NCBI GenBank assembly: GCA_030544235.1 | Contig: CM060470.1 | Span: 27,710,598 to 27,774,597 of the forward strand | Direction: 5' to 3' | Origin: Lepturacanthus savala | Taxonomy: Eukaryota > Chordata > Actinopteri > Scombriformes > Trichiuridae | DNA: 64,000 bases | In this document: positions 52,690 through 64,000 of the stretch, one piece after another | Layout: every line of letters begins with the position of its first letter | Numbering within the stretch: position 1 is the first letter of the stretch | Program-made: the position numbers and the translations under genes | Notes under the pieces: model-generated | Databases searched by the model: none | Seen by the model: only the letters and a program-made list of their open reading frames with translations | What the model was told of the DNA's origin: nothing

Positions 52690-54477
52690 TAATACAGATA
52701 CACACACACACACATATATATTCTAACAGCTTTAAATCTTAATTCTGAATTGTTATAACTGAGACTTTACTGCTTCAGACTGAATATTAGACAACCTGGT
52801 TTATTAGAGACGTTTCCAACTGCTGCTTTTGGAAAATAAATACTCTGAGACACTTTTGAAGAGACACTTTCAGCTGTTGGGAAGATTTTCCAAAGACACT
52901 AACAGAGTGAAATACTTCCATTAAAGCTTAAAATCAATCCCACATTCACAGTCAGGATCATTTCCTTTGTCAGTTTTCACTTTTTAGTCCATAAAAATGT
53001 TCCACTCCTCATCCTGGATGACAGCAGTAATCCTCAGCTCGTCTGTTACGTTTCTGCAGTGAAGACTCACTCCTCAGGAATTCTTTTCCTCCAAAACACT
53101 TTTAACAGGAGCCATCAGAAACTTAGTGTCATTTAAACTAGGCTTCATAAAAAAACAAAACTTCAGAATCAAGTCAAACTAAAAGACTAAAGAGCCCATA
53201 ATGCAGTATTCTATGTTACACCCTCTATTCAAAAACAATCTGAAATGTTCTCCAACAGAAAGAAGACTATTCCATTTTCTCAAACAGAATAAAAAAGAAT
53301 GAGTTCTTATATTTGGGTCAAGATTTCCTGGAATCTGATATCATCTTATTAGTTATAATAACAGTATTCTTGACAAAGTAATTACTGAGATTTAATGCAG
53401 TGGTATCATAATTGATATGAGTGATATCCAAAACTAGGAAAATAAGTTGTAGACCCAAGTTGTAATAAGGTTTAATAATCTTTTAAATCCATGCACATAA
53501 TCTGGCAGCAGATGTGAAGTTTAAAGATTAGATTTGAAGCCTCTGAATATTCGCTCCAACATCAACTTCAGCTGCAAAACACTGAAAACTGATGGTTTGG
53601 TTTGGCAATTATTTCCCCTATCATCAGGGACCAACCCAAACATGAGCAGGAAACGGTACATTTAAACGTTAGCGTGTGCTCCTAGCTTGAATGCTATCTT
53701 TGTTCTACAGAATGCTAACTCCCTCTCTGTCCCTGGCAGCAACAAGTGTAAGGCTCGGGGCTTCACCGTCATCGTAGACGGACGAAAGTCTCAGTGGAAC
53801 ATCGTGAAGACTGTGGTGCTCATGCTGCAGGTAACAACATGTTTAACACTGACCCGTGGAGAGAAATATGGTTTGGAGCAATATAAAGAATTAATAATGC
53901 ATGTCCACCAGATAGTTGTTGTTTTAATTTCCATGGAGATGGTGTAAATTGTTGCTCTTCTCAGATATTAACATTGGCTTTTGACTGAGCTTCAGACATC
54001 AGGACAGTTTCTGGCAGTGTCTAACTAAAGACTCTTGATGATTGTTAAGTAAATCACAGCTTGATGAACCTACTACAACATATGTGCCAAACCCAAGGCC
54101 CGGGGCCCCAATCTGGGCCGCCACCTCATTTTCTGTGGCCCCTCAAGAGCTTCACAGACTTATGTTATTTATTGAGAGATGGGAACGTGAATAAATGTTT
54201 AAATAAATGCTGTTTATAAACAGGAAAGTTTCTGTTTTTCCTTATTTTCCTTTGTTGAAGTACATCTGTCATTACTTTCTTGTTCTTTCTATTCTTTAAT
54301 ATTTAGCATAGCAACACAAAACCATAGATTCTAATCTTTGAAAAATCCATTAAATAAAGTTAATAGTGGTTATCAGCATATTCTTGTATGAGTCTCTAGA
54401 TATCTAAAATCTAAAAATCTTAGCAAATTGTCACCAGCACTATTATGAGTGGAGAGGCAATTATCTAATATAATAAC

Positions 54478-54511
<34 letters not shown>

Positions 54512-55880
54512 CATAATAATAACAACAATACATAGATACATATATATGATCTTTATAATTGGCCCTTTGAGGGAAACCAGAACACTGATATGACCCAGGA
54601 TCAAACTGAGTTTAACTCATCTGGACTAGAACCTGAACTCTAGTTTAGCTGAAACTGTCCTGATGTCTGATATAATCTATTATTTAATAATCTATTATCT
54701 AATAATAATATCTAACATCATTATCCAATAAGGAGCCAACTTTGCCACTGAGAACTGATCATGCTGCAACAACTTCAGTCCTAATTCATTCCTGTATTAA
54801 AATAAAATTACATCAACTCAAAGTTTCCAGGTGTAGGATTCAGATGTGTTGTTGATCATGATGATGTCAATGACAGGGATGGTCATGTGACCTGTCATAT
54901 ACAGGTAGTAATCATTAATTAATCATTAATTATCCTGGTGAACTGTGTGTTTAATGAGTGAAGAGAGGCTGAGAGGTGAAGTGTCACTTTGTTAAAGTTT
55001 TACTAACGTTTGTAATTTGATTAAATCACTATTTTTGATTGTAGACAGATTACATGTTTTTACTGCAATAAAAATAATAATAATAAAACACAGATACATC
55101 TTTGGATCTTCTCAATTACTACAAAAAGCCAGCGAGCCAGCCTTCAGTCTCTTATTAGCCTCCCGCAAATTCGTATTATTTTGGATAGTCACCTGCACCA
55201 CGTTCACTGAGCTACAGCAACAGTCAACACTATCTCCATGGAAATGAAAACAATCTCATGGCCACAAGATGGTATCACCATTATTTATTTTTTATCCAAT
55301 GTGATCATAGGGCTTTGTAGGTTCCAGTAACACCATAAATATCATTGTCAGGATATTTAAAGTGGAGGATGGTGATTCTTCTTCTTCTTCTCCTCCTCCT
55401 CCAGAATGTGATCCCAGCTGAGGTGTCTCTGGTCTGTGTGGTGAAGCCAGATGAATTCTGGGATAAGAAGGTCACACACTTTTGCTTCTGGAAGGAGAAG
55501 GACCGGCTGGGCTTTGAGGTGAGTCCACCACCACCTTCATAAACCACTTCAGGTTCAGCCTGGATCCAGTTCTAAGATCATGGAGATCCCTCGGAGGTCT
55601 TTATGGGTTTTTAAAACATGCACCTGATTAGGTCCAATTTTACTTTATGACAAACACCTACAAAACTAATGACATTCATTCATCCTCAGTTGTATTTTGT
55701 CTTTAGTGCTAATTGGTAAATGTTAGCATGCTCACATGCTAATGTACAACTATTCACAGTAAGTCAGAGATATTGTTATTTACATGACAGATTTTCTATT
55801 TGGTCTGGATTTTAATGAACTAAGTAAAGGTTCACATTGATATTACAAATAATGACTGAGAAGAAACATTTTCTTTAGTT

Positions 55881-55928
<48 letters not shown>

Positions 55929-58333
55929 TACCCCCAAAATGTTTGAAATCTGAGTCTCTCACAATATCCCAAACCTATTGTGAGTAGTATAAGTTATGGG
56001 TCTTTGTAAAATAAATCCACATGGGTAGATCCAATATTAGCTGTTTTATTGAACATATTTTATAAATTAGAAATCACATATTGCAGCTAGCATTGTTGCT
56101 AATGGGCATATTTGTTTCCCATAATGCTTTGCGAGAACCTTTTGACCCATAGGTGTCAAACTCAAAGCCACCGGGCAAAGTGAATAAATGTTAATGGAGA
56201 CACCCTGGTCATAATGGCTTTCCTCAATCGGCCATGAAGGTTCCTTTGTTGAAGTACATCTGTCATTACTTTCTTGTTCTTTCTATTCTTTAATATTTAG
56301 CATAGCAACACAAAACCATAGATTCCAATCTTTGAAACATCCATGAAATAAATCAAACAGTTAATAGTGGTTATCAGCATATTCTTGTATGAGTCTCTAG
56401 ATATCTGTGATGATTTTACATGTTTTGCTGCAGCATTTTAATAATTAGACACTAGATACATATGTATGATCTTTATAATTGGCCCTTTGAGGGAAACCAA
56501 ACACTGATGTGGCCCAGGATCAAACTGAGTTTGACTCCCCTGTTTTGACCAATCAGAGACTGATTCAGCCTGAAATAACTCTTCTTCTTCTCTTCTCCTT
56601 TTTACTGACACTTTTTAGGTCTATAAATGTACATTGTGTGTTCAAGGTGGTTTCTTGTTATTTAAAAGTCCATAAAAGGTCATAAAAGTCATAATTTAAT
56701 TTACAAAAATCATGATTTTTGTAAAAAAAAAATTTACAAGAAATGTCAAATAATTGTTTGAATAATTGTGATTTCAATATTGACAAAAATAATGGTGATA
56801 ATGATTTTTCCATAATCAAGCCAAAGTGGACAGGATTATTTGACTTCCTTCATCCATTTAGCCTCAGCTCAGACAAACTCAGAAATCTTTTTTCCTAATC
56901 CAGTCAGAAGTACAGTGAAAATATTTTTTCCTCCCAGAAACTCTGCTAGTGCATACTCTGGTTCATGTTTTATCGTCTATTTCTGCAGTAACTGCAGTTA
57001 TTATTGGTTAGAGAACTAACATTTATTTTTAAAGTGGCATTGTTATTTTGCTAAAGCCTGGCGTGTATTATACGTCATAAGTTATCAGTCTCTGATTGGC
57101 CCAATTACATTGTGATTTCTGGAAATCCCTGTGGGAAACTGGAAGTCCAAACTGATCCATGGAATAGAAGCAGAATGTGATTTCTGGCGATGAGGATGAA
57201 TTTTCCAGTCTGGTTCTGAACAACCACACTGTCATAAAGAGGCTGAGGCCAGATTTAGATTAAATTCTAATTTTCTCTAGCTTTCAAATAACCACCACAC
57301 CCACTGAGTCTGTATTTCAGAACACACACTTTCTGCATTGTGTCACCTGATATCAGAGAAAATGAGCCTGTTATAATAACCTTGAGCATCATTATCTGTC
57401 CTGAGTGCTGCTGGAAACCTGATCCAGGATCAATGCTTCAGTGTGATTTCAGGCCAGCATCCTCCATTACAACAGATGGTTTCAGCGACAGATCAGCAGT
57501 CACTGTGACCCACATTTCTGCAGCCGTGTTGCCAGGGTAATCGGAGCATGCTGCAGAATCTGTAGTGAATTTGCTGCACATCGATAATCCATCACAGTCA
57601 AGTTATTAGACTCTTTAGTTTTTGAGTCAAAATGCTGTTTCTGTTTCTGTGCTGCAGAGACAAAAGGAAAAGTGTCTCAGGTGTGTTCAAGGACGCTCCG
57701 ACATCTGAGATCAGTTGATGATGAATGGCTGCGGTTTTTATTCTAGTTCATGGCCCCAAAGTCACAATATTCTGGTCCAAATATCCAGGTTGGCTTATGT
57801 GTCAAAACATGATGTTTTATAGAGTCAGTGACTACAAATTATTTAAACTGTTGATATAACTGTGGTTGACTAGTAACGAGTGATTGATTAGTTTATGGTC
57901 TCTATGGTGATTGATTAGTTAATGTTTTTATGGTGATTTGATTAGTTTATGATTTCTATGGTGGGTGTGACAATACTACAAATCTAGACTGAACCAGAAA
58001 TGTGAAATAACAAATCTAACTATTTCTAGATTTATAGAGCCTAAATAATTATATTTTAGCACATAATTCCAACACAACATGATCAGAAACAGTCATTATT
58101 AATCATAAATATACATGGAAAATACATATTTGGTGTTGTGTTATTGTCCCAAGAGATTTACCAAAAAGTGGAACAGTTTACCAGATATCAGCCTCTAACT
58201 GCTCTAATACCAAATGCTTGTTGAAAGGAGAAATCTGCAGCTTTGACAACAGTGGACTTGGATGTAGTTTGCTGTTTACAGGCTGTTGGAGCTCATCTTC
58301 TTCACTTGACTTTAATACGAGCACACACACACA

Positions 58334-58424
<91 letters not shown>

Positions 58425-61400
58425 CACTGTCACACAATAGTTTAGATGAGTCACATTTCAATCCCCTTACTGGAATTGCTCTTCCAGCAGCTGTGTGTGA
58501 GTGTGTGTGTGTGTGTGTGTGTGTCATAGTGGGGTGTGTGTGTCATAGTGGGGTGTGTGTGGTACAGCTGCTCTAAAATGTGACCCAACATTTAAATAAG
58601 CAGCCATTCTGAGCTGAATCTGCTGCAGCAGCAGCTGGAGACACATTCCTACCATTTGTCTCCTTCAATGTGAAGCAGCTTTTCATTCTAATGCACTTCT
58701 CTGTTGCTTTAAGCATTTAATAATGTTATAGGATGCACAACACACATAAAGTTGGTATATTTCATTGAAGTGTTTCTTCAGAGGAGGATTTTATTGTCAC
58801 CTGCTCCTCCTTGCTTTTTAAACATCTCATTTTTATTGCTACCATATTTTATGTTTTAATTGTTAATATATATTTCATATATATATTTTTTTATTGTAGT
58901 AGTTTATTTTATCAGGTTTAGTGACGTGTGCTGTGACCTCTGGACCAGGTCAACCTGGGAAAAGAGATCTCAATGGGTTTATTACCTGGTTAAATAAAAG
59001 TTAAATTTAAAAATAAAAAAAATAAAAAACATAAAGTTGTTATATTTCATTTAGGTTTTTCTTCAGAGGAGGACTGTAAAGCCTAAGATCAGTGTGGAGG
59101 TTTCTCACAAACAGTGAATTCTTTATTTCCACATTTAGAAAGTGGTCTGAACTTTGTCTTGTGATGTGAATTCTGTTGTTTCTGAACTGGTAGAATGGGC
59201 CGTGTCTTCACTGGAGTTTCTAGTAGGAAAAGCTTTGTATAAAGGAGCTAAATTATAAGTTTCACTGTGCTTCTTAGTGATGACTCCACTGCTGGAAAAG
59301 GACTACAATTTTCTAGCCAGAGTCCCCGCCCCCAGGCCCTGAATCAGCCAATCACAGGCCTCCACTCACCTCATCATGGTTTAGATGAAGCATCGTCATT
59401 ATATCCAACTCATGAGAGAAGAAATGTTATGAAAGGTCGTTCCTGTAAAGTTAAGATGGAAATATGAATGTAAGACTATTAGAATAATATTTATAAACAT
59501 TTTAAAAGACCCTACAGACGTGTTAATACATAGTTATAAAAATCAATTTGACGTTTTAACAGAAAAACCCACTTAAATAAAATGAATCTACTTCTTTCTC
59601 ATAAAAAAAATCCAGAATCTGTAAATGTGAAAAAAACTACTTAACAATGTCAGTGTTTATACACTACAGCATACTATACACTTGTATAAGTTGATTATTG
59701 AACCAGGATTGACTTACAAACTAGTTGTGATGTCACAAATCATCTCATACGTACATGTCTTAATTCTAGATTTAAGATGAGCACAGAGAAACTTTCCTTC
59801 TTCAGGTGAATGTGAAGTTAAACTACAAACAAACATTATTCTATAAACTGCAGCTCAGTAATTAGAAGTGAACTTAAGTGAGAGTTCTTTGTAAATTAGT
59901 CAATTACATGTTTAATTGCAGTGTTTTTTCCAAAAGAGACCAGTTTGACCTAACAATTAAAATTGATATAAAGGTGTCGATTTACTTGCAAATGTAGAAT
60001 TTTTATTTATTTTTTATTTAACCCTTATTGAACCAGGTAATAAACCCATTTATATCCAGATGTTTTCCCAGGGTGACCTGGTCCAGAGGTCACAGCACAT
60101 GTCACTAAACCTGATAAAATAAACTACATTCATTTAAATACCAAATAAAACTAAAGTGCAGCAGAAACAGTTTGATGTTAAAGTGAAATATGCATTAACA
60201 TTTAAAACATAATGTGGTAGTAATAAGAAATAGTATGTTAAAATGCAAGGGTGTAGTTATTTACAATAAAAGGTAAATATATGACATATATATTAACAAT
60301 TAAAACATAAAATATTATGTTTAAAAAGCAAGATGACAATAAAATCCCCCTATGAAGAAGAACCCTAAAAATGAAATATACTTTATGTGTGTTTGTGCAT
60401 ATCCTACTGTTTAAGAAGTAAAGAGCAGCAGGGGACATTTAACATTTAAAAACACAGACACTGTCTGATTGACTGTTTTTGTCTGTTCAATAAAATGGAG
60501 CAGGACATTTTTAGTTCTGTTTGGAAAGTGTTCCATGCAGCAGGGGCAGAAACAAGAAAACACAGAATAGGTCTAGATTGATTTTAATTAGTAATTTTTG
60601 TTTAGGCCAGAGAAAGCAGCAGTGCTGGAAAACCTGTTGTTTTTATTATTATTCTCTGCTAAAACTGATGCTGCAGCCTAAACTGTTCCAGGGAGGGTGG
60701 TGCAGTTTGGAGGGATGATTTAGACGCCACATGTAACTCAGACACACGAAAACAAGTTATATCCACCTGCAGGGGGTGCTATAACAAACCAAAACCTGTT
60801 TTGGCCAATAACTCCCATACTACATGTTTCACATTTAAAAACCTGAAATATAAAGTCTTTACTTCCTGCTGCTGTGAGTCTCTACAATGAACACTGCTAA
60901 AACCACTGTTACTGCAGCTGTATAATAGTTTTTCATGTGCACTAATCTACTACAATGTGTAATATCCACCCTACTCACTGTGGGACAAATAAAGGATTAT
61001 CTGATCTGATCTTATCTTACCTGATTTCGTAGACAGACGACAGTCAGGACCCGTCCCCCCTCCCAGAGGGTCAGGGTCAGGCAGCTCCAGGAGGGTGAAT
61101 CTAGATTGATTTTAATTCATAATTTCTTTGTTTTGTTATTCATTGTGTTTCAAATTTATTTCACAGCTCATCTACTGTAATACATGTCGTACCTTTTTAG
61201 AACGTACAACTTATGTTTTAGGATTCTCATTTGATTCCATTCATGTTGACTCCCAACAATTTATCATAGAACTGGATACCAGACTGAAAAATGGCTGCCA
61301 TTCATTTCAATGTTAGTTTCTCTCCTGGTTCAGATGCTGAAAAAGTTCCTGACTTCCTGGTTTATTTCCTGGTCATGTGACCCATAGAGACTGATCAGTA

Positions 61401-63968
61401 GAGTCACCTCCCATGATGCTCTGGGGCCTCCCATCATTCCCTGGGGTGATGAGAACTTGGAAAATGCTAACAAAACTCACATTTGAGTCATTTTAATTCA
61501 CTTGTTGACCACTTAAAAAAAAAATGAATACAAAAATAAATTAATGAATAAAAACCTGATGCATGCTGCATCACATGGCTGTGACATCACAAAGGGAATA
61601 GAGACTTTTCCAGAACTTTTCTGGCCGTTTGAAAGGTTTTTGATGGATGAAATGTCTATGAATTAAAAATCTGGAGTCCATAGATCAGTAGTTAACAGGG
61701 TTATAGCTGGGGGTGTCCTGGAGACAGTTTATCAGCTTCTCTTTTACTATTGATGTCTGTGGGAAAATGATTTTTGGGTCCATGGGATTTGTTGTTGCAG
61801 TACCACGAGTGGCCACTGGGGAAAGAGAGGCAGAACCCTATCCAAGTTTATAATACATCCATGTTCTTTTCTGACTGATGACTCTCTTCCTGCTGGTGTG
61901 TTTCCTGTTGCCTGTCAGGTGATCCTGGTCTCAGCCAATAAGTTGACCCGTTACATCGAACCCTGTCAGCTGACCGATGACTTCGGGGGAAGTCTGGACT
62001 ACGACCACAACGACTGGCTCAACAAGAGACTGGTCACTCATTTATTTGTTGTTTTTCCATATTTGCTGTGATGTTGAATAATCGTTGCCGTGGTAACCTG
62101 ACACCCAGCTGGTCTGAATGTTTTTTTTTTTTCTATTTTGTGATTTTCCGCAGGTTTTTGAGAAATTCACCAAGGAGTCAACGTCCTTGTTGGACGAGTT
62201 GTCAATCATCAATGATAGCGACAAGAGTGCCTCTGTGGACAAGGACAAGTACAAAACACACACACACACACACACAAAACACACACTGAGTTGTGTATAG
62301 AGAACTAACAGTAGCTGCATCTTTCTCCTCCAGATCAGCTGACTGTGTCCTCCTGCCGTCCTTTGACCCTGAGACTGTTCTCCAGACGGGTAAACACGAC
62401 CTTCCTCTCTGATTAAAACTGATTAAAGCTGAGTTTATACATCTGAGGACAGAGCTATGGCATCATGGAAATAAAATCATTTTCTCTTTGATATCAATGA
62501 CACACACAGACACACACGCTGCATGCTGAATGTCTGAAGGAGGGTTAAGACCAGGGAAAAAAGTCCAGTATAAAGAAAAAAAAACAGGCAAAAAAGTCTG
62601 GTACATAAAAGAAAGAAAACAGGCAGAAGAAAAAAAAGTCTGGTGCATACAGAATATGTGTTATATGCATATGGAATATGTGTTATTTAAATCTATATTG
62701 CATGAAATATTAGACATGGTAAAAATGTTTAATTACTTAATGTGGCCTAAATAATATATATTTAAGAAATATAAGAATATAGGAATTTTCCATAATTGCA
62801 TATTGTTGACATATGGAAACAAATCTATTTTAGCATATTAGAACAAAAATATAACAAAATTAAACTGAATTCAAGATGATTTTTTTTTTCGTGAAAATTT
62901 TCACGAATTCCGAACAACCTATGGTTATAAGACAGTGATGTTCACATGTCAAATGTCAATGAGCAATAGGGATATTGGTCATATGACCTCATAAATTGTA
63001 TGTCCTTCAAAATAAAAGCCCTATTTCCATGCCTAACTGTAAAAACATAGAAACATGAAGATAAAGTAATTGTTGCCATATGACAACACTGTGTAATAGA
63101 GAGTTAAGAGGGAATGAAAGAAAAAAAAACAGGCAAAAGAAAAGAAAGTCCAGTACATCCAGTCTGGAGTATGTATTATTTAAGGGGATGTGTTTTTCTG
63201 TCTTGTGCTGGACTTTTTTACCTGGTGTTGGTTGTGAAGAGGTTGATTCATTAGAGAAACTAGTTCCCTCAATGCAGAACTATGATATGCACAGTAAAGA
63301 AAATAAAAGAATAAACTAGACTTTAGACCCACACATGTAGCTTGTTATATAAAAGTGAAGGTAGTTTACATGTTGGTCTCCATGACTACCTGATACCAGA
63401 CTGGAACTACTCCTGATCCACCAGAAGGACCTGGTAGAGGACTCATAGAGACTGGTGTGGCCGGTGGATGTGTGTGTATGTGTGTGTGTGTCTGTGTGCG
63501 GTGTGGTGTGTGTTGGAGGTGAATAGAGTCTTTGTCTGTGGTACCACCCTCCTCTGTCTGCCAGCTCTGTTCATAATGTCACACACACACTGCTGCAGGA
63601 TTGTTTCACATGATTTTATACCAGACTTTGAACTCCTCTCCCCTTTGTCTCTGTCCTCCTCTGTCCTCCCTATCCCTGTCTGTCCTGTCTGTCCTGTCTG
63701 TCCTGTCTGTCCTGTCTGTCTTGTCTGTCTTGTCTGTCTTGTCTGTCTTGTCTATCCTGTCTGTCCTGTCTGTCCTGTCTGTCCTGTCTGTCCTGTCTGT
63801 CCTGTCTATCCTGTCTATCTTGTCTGTCTTGTCTATCCTGTCTGTCCTGTCTATCTTGTCTAACCTGTCTGTCCTGTCTGTCTTTAGGTCATGAGCTGCT
63901 GTCAGAGCTGCAGCAGCGTCGCTTCAACGGCTCTGAGGGAGGAGGAGGAGGAGGAGGAGGACAGGGAG
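51328..63968 (+). CDS. sestd1: SEC14 and spectrin-repeat protein 1, first eight coding exons
   Basis: Coding exons 51313-51382 (ATG at 51328), 52465-52573, 53740-53830, 55405-55518, 61919-62032, 62154-62248, 62334-62389 and 63888-about 63968 keep one frame for about 238 residues. They give the N-terminal SEC14/CRAL-TRIO-like domain, about residues 1-160: [59 protein letters not shown] and LTRYIEPCQLTDDFGGSLDY. The linker ahead of the spectrin repeats reaches [20 protein letters not shown]. Human SESTD1 binds phospholipids, associates with TRPC4/5 channels and takes part in Rho/planar-polarity signalling. The start at 51328 has a strong ACCATGG context and aligns with human MEA; an in-frame ATG at 51313 would add five residues. 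The spectrin repeats lie beyond the window. Confidence 0.95.
51385..52330. repeat. Inverted-repeat arm 3 (partner at 62460-63480)
   Basis: CAGGAGTAGTTCCAGTCTGG, AACAAGCTACATGTGTGGGT, the 20-bp minisatellite unit (single copy) and CATCCCCTTAAATAATACAT all reappear reversed at 62540-63450. From 51880 (TTAACCCTCTA) it contains a family T element with a TA run of about 85 bp at 52098-52182. Confidence 0.85.
52465..52573 (+). CDS. sestd1: sestd1 coding exon 2
   Basis: Encodes [20 protein letters not shown] and SMEELSATLDYLLSIP, ending in a split serine codon (AG|C). The donor GTACAC runs directly into CA repeats. Confidence 0.94.
52574..52690. repeat. (CA)n microsatellite at a splice donor
   Basis: CA dinucleotides with ACTAATACACAGATAC interruptions start at the donor of sestd1 coding exon 2. 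Confidence 0.95.
52691..53739. other. sestd1 intron
   Basis: Non-coding; no repeat family or gene recognised. Confidence 0.5.
53740..53830 (+). CDS. sestd1: sestd1 coding exon 3
   Basis: Encodes [20 protein letters not shown] then IVKTVVLMLQ, a core strand-helix of the SEC14 fold. The donor is CAG|GTAACA. Confidence 0.95.
54078..54625. mobile_element. hAT-like non-autonomous element, copy 3 (internally deleted)
   Basis: Left end GCCAAACCCAAGGCCCGGGG, right part GGCCCTTTGAGGGAAACCAG. It lacks two internal blocks present at 20199-20896 and contains an AAT trinucleotide expansion at about 54483-54512. Confidence 0.8.
54626..55404. other. sestd1 intron
   Basis: Non-coding. A CTTCTTCTCCTCCTCC tract forms the acceptor of the next exon. 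No repeat family recognised. Confidence 0.5.
55405..55518 (+). CDS. sestd1: sestd1 coding exon 4
   Basis: Thirty-eight codons, [20 protein letters not shown] to EKDRLGFE, nearly unchanged from human as I recall it. The donor is GAG|GTGAGT. Confidence 0.96.
56148..56542. mobile_element. hAT-like non-autonomous element, copy 4, with target duplication
   Basis: The left end CATAGGTGTCAAACTC opposes the right end GAGTTTGACTCCCCTG. Both are flanked by TTTTGACC (56140-56147 and 56543-56550), the 8-bp duplication of hAT insertion. At 395 bp it is an internal-deletion derivative of the ~690-bp form. Confidence 0.9.
57815..58190. repeat. Dispersed repeat, copy 2
   Basis: Direct-orientation match to 26270-26680, including ATGATCAGAAACAGTCATTA and TTTAAACTGTTGATATAACT. 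Confidence 0.75.
58321..58560. repeat. (CA)n and (GT)n microsatellites
   Basis: CA dinucleotides at 58321-58423 and, after 75 bp, GT dinucleotides at about 58494-58560. The opposed runs could pair as a hairpin. Confidence 0.95.
58730..59030 (+). mobile_element. LINE 3' tail, forward copy
   Basis: Contains GTGACCTCTGGACCAGGTCA and AAAGAGATCTCAATGGGTTT ending in ACCTGGTTAAATAAAAG and an A-rich tail, a common fish non-LTR 3' end. An inverted copy lies at 59995-60390. Confidence 0.7.
59995..60390 (-). mobile_element. LINE 3' tail, reverse copy
   Basis: Reverse complement relative to 58730-59030 across AACCCTTATTGAACCAGGTA, TGACCTGGTCCAGAGGTCAC and the outer block near 60320-60385. It carries extra internal sequence and is more diverged. 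Confidence 0.7.
60880..61025 (+). mobile_element. LINE 3' tail ending in ATCTTATCTTA repeats
   Basis: CTCACTGTGGGACAAATAAA followed by GGATTATCTGATCTGATCTT, a typical non-LTR tail with short terminal repeats. Confidence 0.6.
61919..62032 (+). CDS. sestd1: sestd1 coding exon 5
   Basis: Thirty-eight codons, VILVSANKLTRYIEPCQLTD to HNDWLNKRL, the end of the SEC14 domain. The donor is CTG|GTCACT. Confidence 0.95.
62154..62248 (+). CDS. sestd1: sestd1 coding exon 6
   Basis: Starts VFEKFTKESTSLLDELSI and ends KDK with the lysine codon split AA|A. The donor GTACAA is weak and is followed by a CA run; retention would give a short tail and stop. Confidence 0.9.
62334..62389 (+). CDS. sestd1: sestd1 coding exon 7
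   Basis: Encodes SADCVLLPSFDPETVLQT with a split glycine (G|GT). The acceptor is CTCCTCCAG and the donor G|GTAAAC. Confidence 0.93.
62460..63480. repeat. Inverted-repeat arm 4 (partner at 51385-52330)
   Basis: Contains ATTTTCTCTTTGATATCAAT, a family T piece ending TAGAGAGTTAA (63097-63107), the core AAAGTCCAGTACATCCAGTC, one minisatellite unit (about 63308-63327) and TGGAACTACTCCTGATCCAC, all reversed relative to arm 3. It fills the intron before sestd1 coding exon 8. Confidence 0.85.
63665..63885. repeat. TGTCCTGTCT decamer repeat abutting an acceptor
   Basis: About 20 units of TGTCCTGTCT with TGTCTTGTCT and TATCCTGTCT variants lead straight into the acceptor TCTTTAG at 63887, making an unusually long pyrimidine-rich tract. 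Confidence 0.95.
63888..63968 (+). CDS. sestd1: sestd1 coding exon 8, glycine run
   Basis: Encodes [18 protein letters not shown] and extends a GGA-repeat run of eight glycines, then QGG. The donor is taken as GAG|GTGAGG at 63968/63969, which keeps the phase seen in the family; the repeat makes this end slightly uncertain. Confidence 0.85.
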
Positions 63969-64000
63969 GTGAGGAGACGAGACAGGTTAACTGATGTCCT

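Larger units (their letters stand above)
55519..61918. other. sestd1 6.4-kb intron
   Basis: Non-coding, with a TA run at 55885-55924 and the repeats listed separately (hAT copy, dispersed repeat, CA microsatellites, LINE tails). Between 56780 and 57790 and between 61025 and 61900 I see nothing identifiable. Confidence 0.6.

Overview
The window looks like nuclear DNA of a bony fish, probably a percomorph teleost. It has three multi-exon vertebrate genes with GT-AG introns, all on the + strand. Non-coding DNA is AT-rich and loaded with minisatellites, CA/TA microsatellites, short non-autonomous DNA transposons, LINE 3' tails, a tRNA-derived SINE of common fish type, and a broken L1/Gypsy nest. 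No prokaryotic-type operon, CRISPR array or rRNA/tRNA gene was seen.

Layout. (1) 1-11609: the 3' part of znf385b, a gene for a U1-type C2H2 zinc-finger protein. Seven coding exons give 449 residues with an intact frame through the stop; the 5' exons lie before the window. (2) 11610-25070: znf385b 3' flank and intergenic DNA, including an inverted repeat pair, a 1.45-kb decamer minisatellite with higher-order structure, a ~690-bp hAT-like element and a near-perfect ~200-bp-arm palindrome. (3) 25071-44085: a complete 11-exon organic cation/carnitine transporter gene (SLC22A4/A5, OCTN subfamily, 572 aa). Its introns hold a 6-kb nested transposon and a 1.9-kb minisatellite. (4) 44086-47160: tandem-repeat 3' region, a SINE and another hAT-like element. 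(5) 47165-63968: promoter, first non-coding exon and first eight coding exons of sestd1 (SEC14 and spectrin-repeat protein); the gene continues beyond the window.

znf385b followed by sestd1 in the same orientation is the conserved neighbourhood I recall from human 2q31. The transporter gene lies between them here. The three genes have no obvious joint function: one encodes a nuclear nucleic-acid-binding protein, one a plasma-membrane solute carrier, one a lipid-binding signalling scaffold.

I found no convincing undescribed biological system. The most unusual material is repeat architecture: a repeat family carrying an internal 20-bp minisatellite and present as inverted pairs around exons, a perfect palindrome, a TTAA-type element split by an L1-Gypsy chimera without LTRs, and a transporter with an altered Walker-A-like segment.
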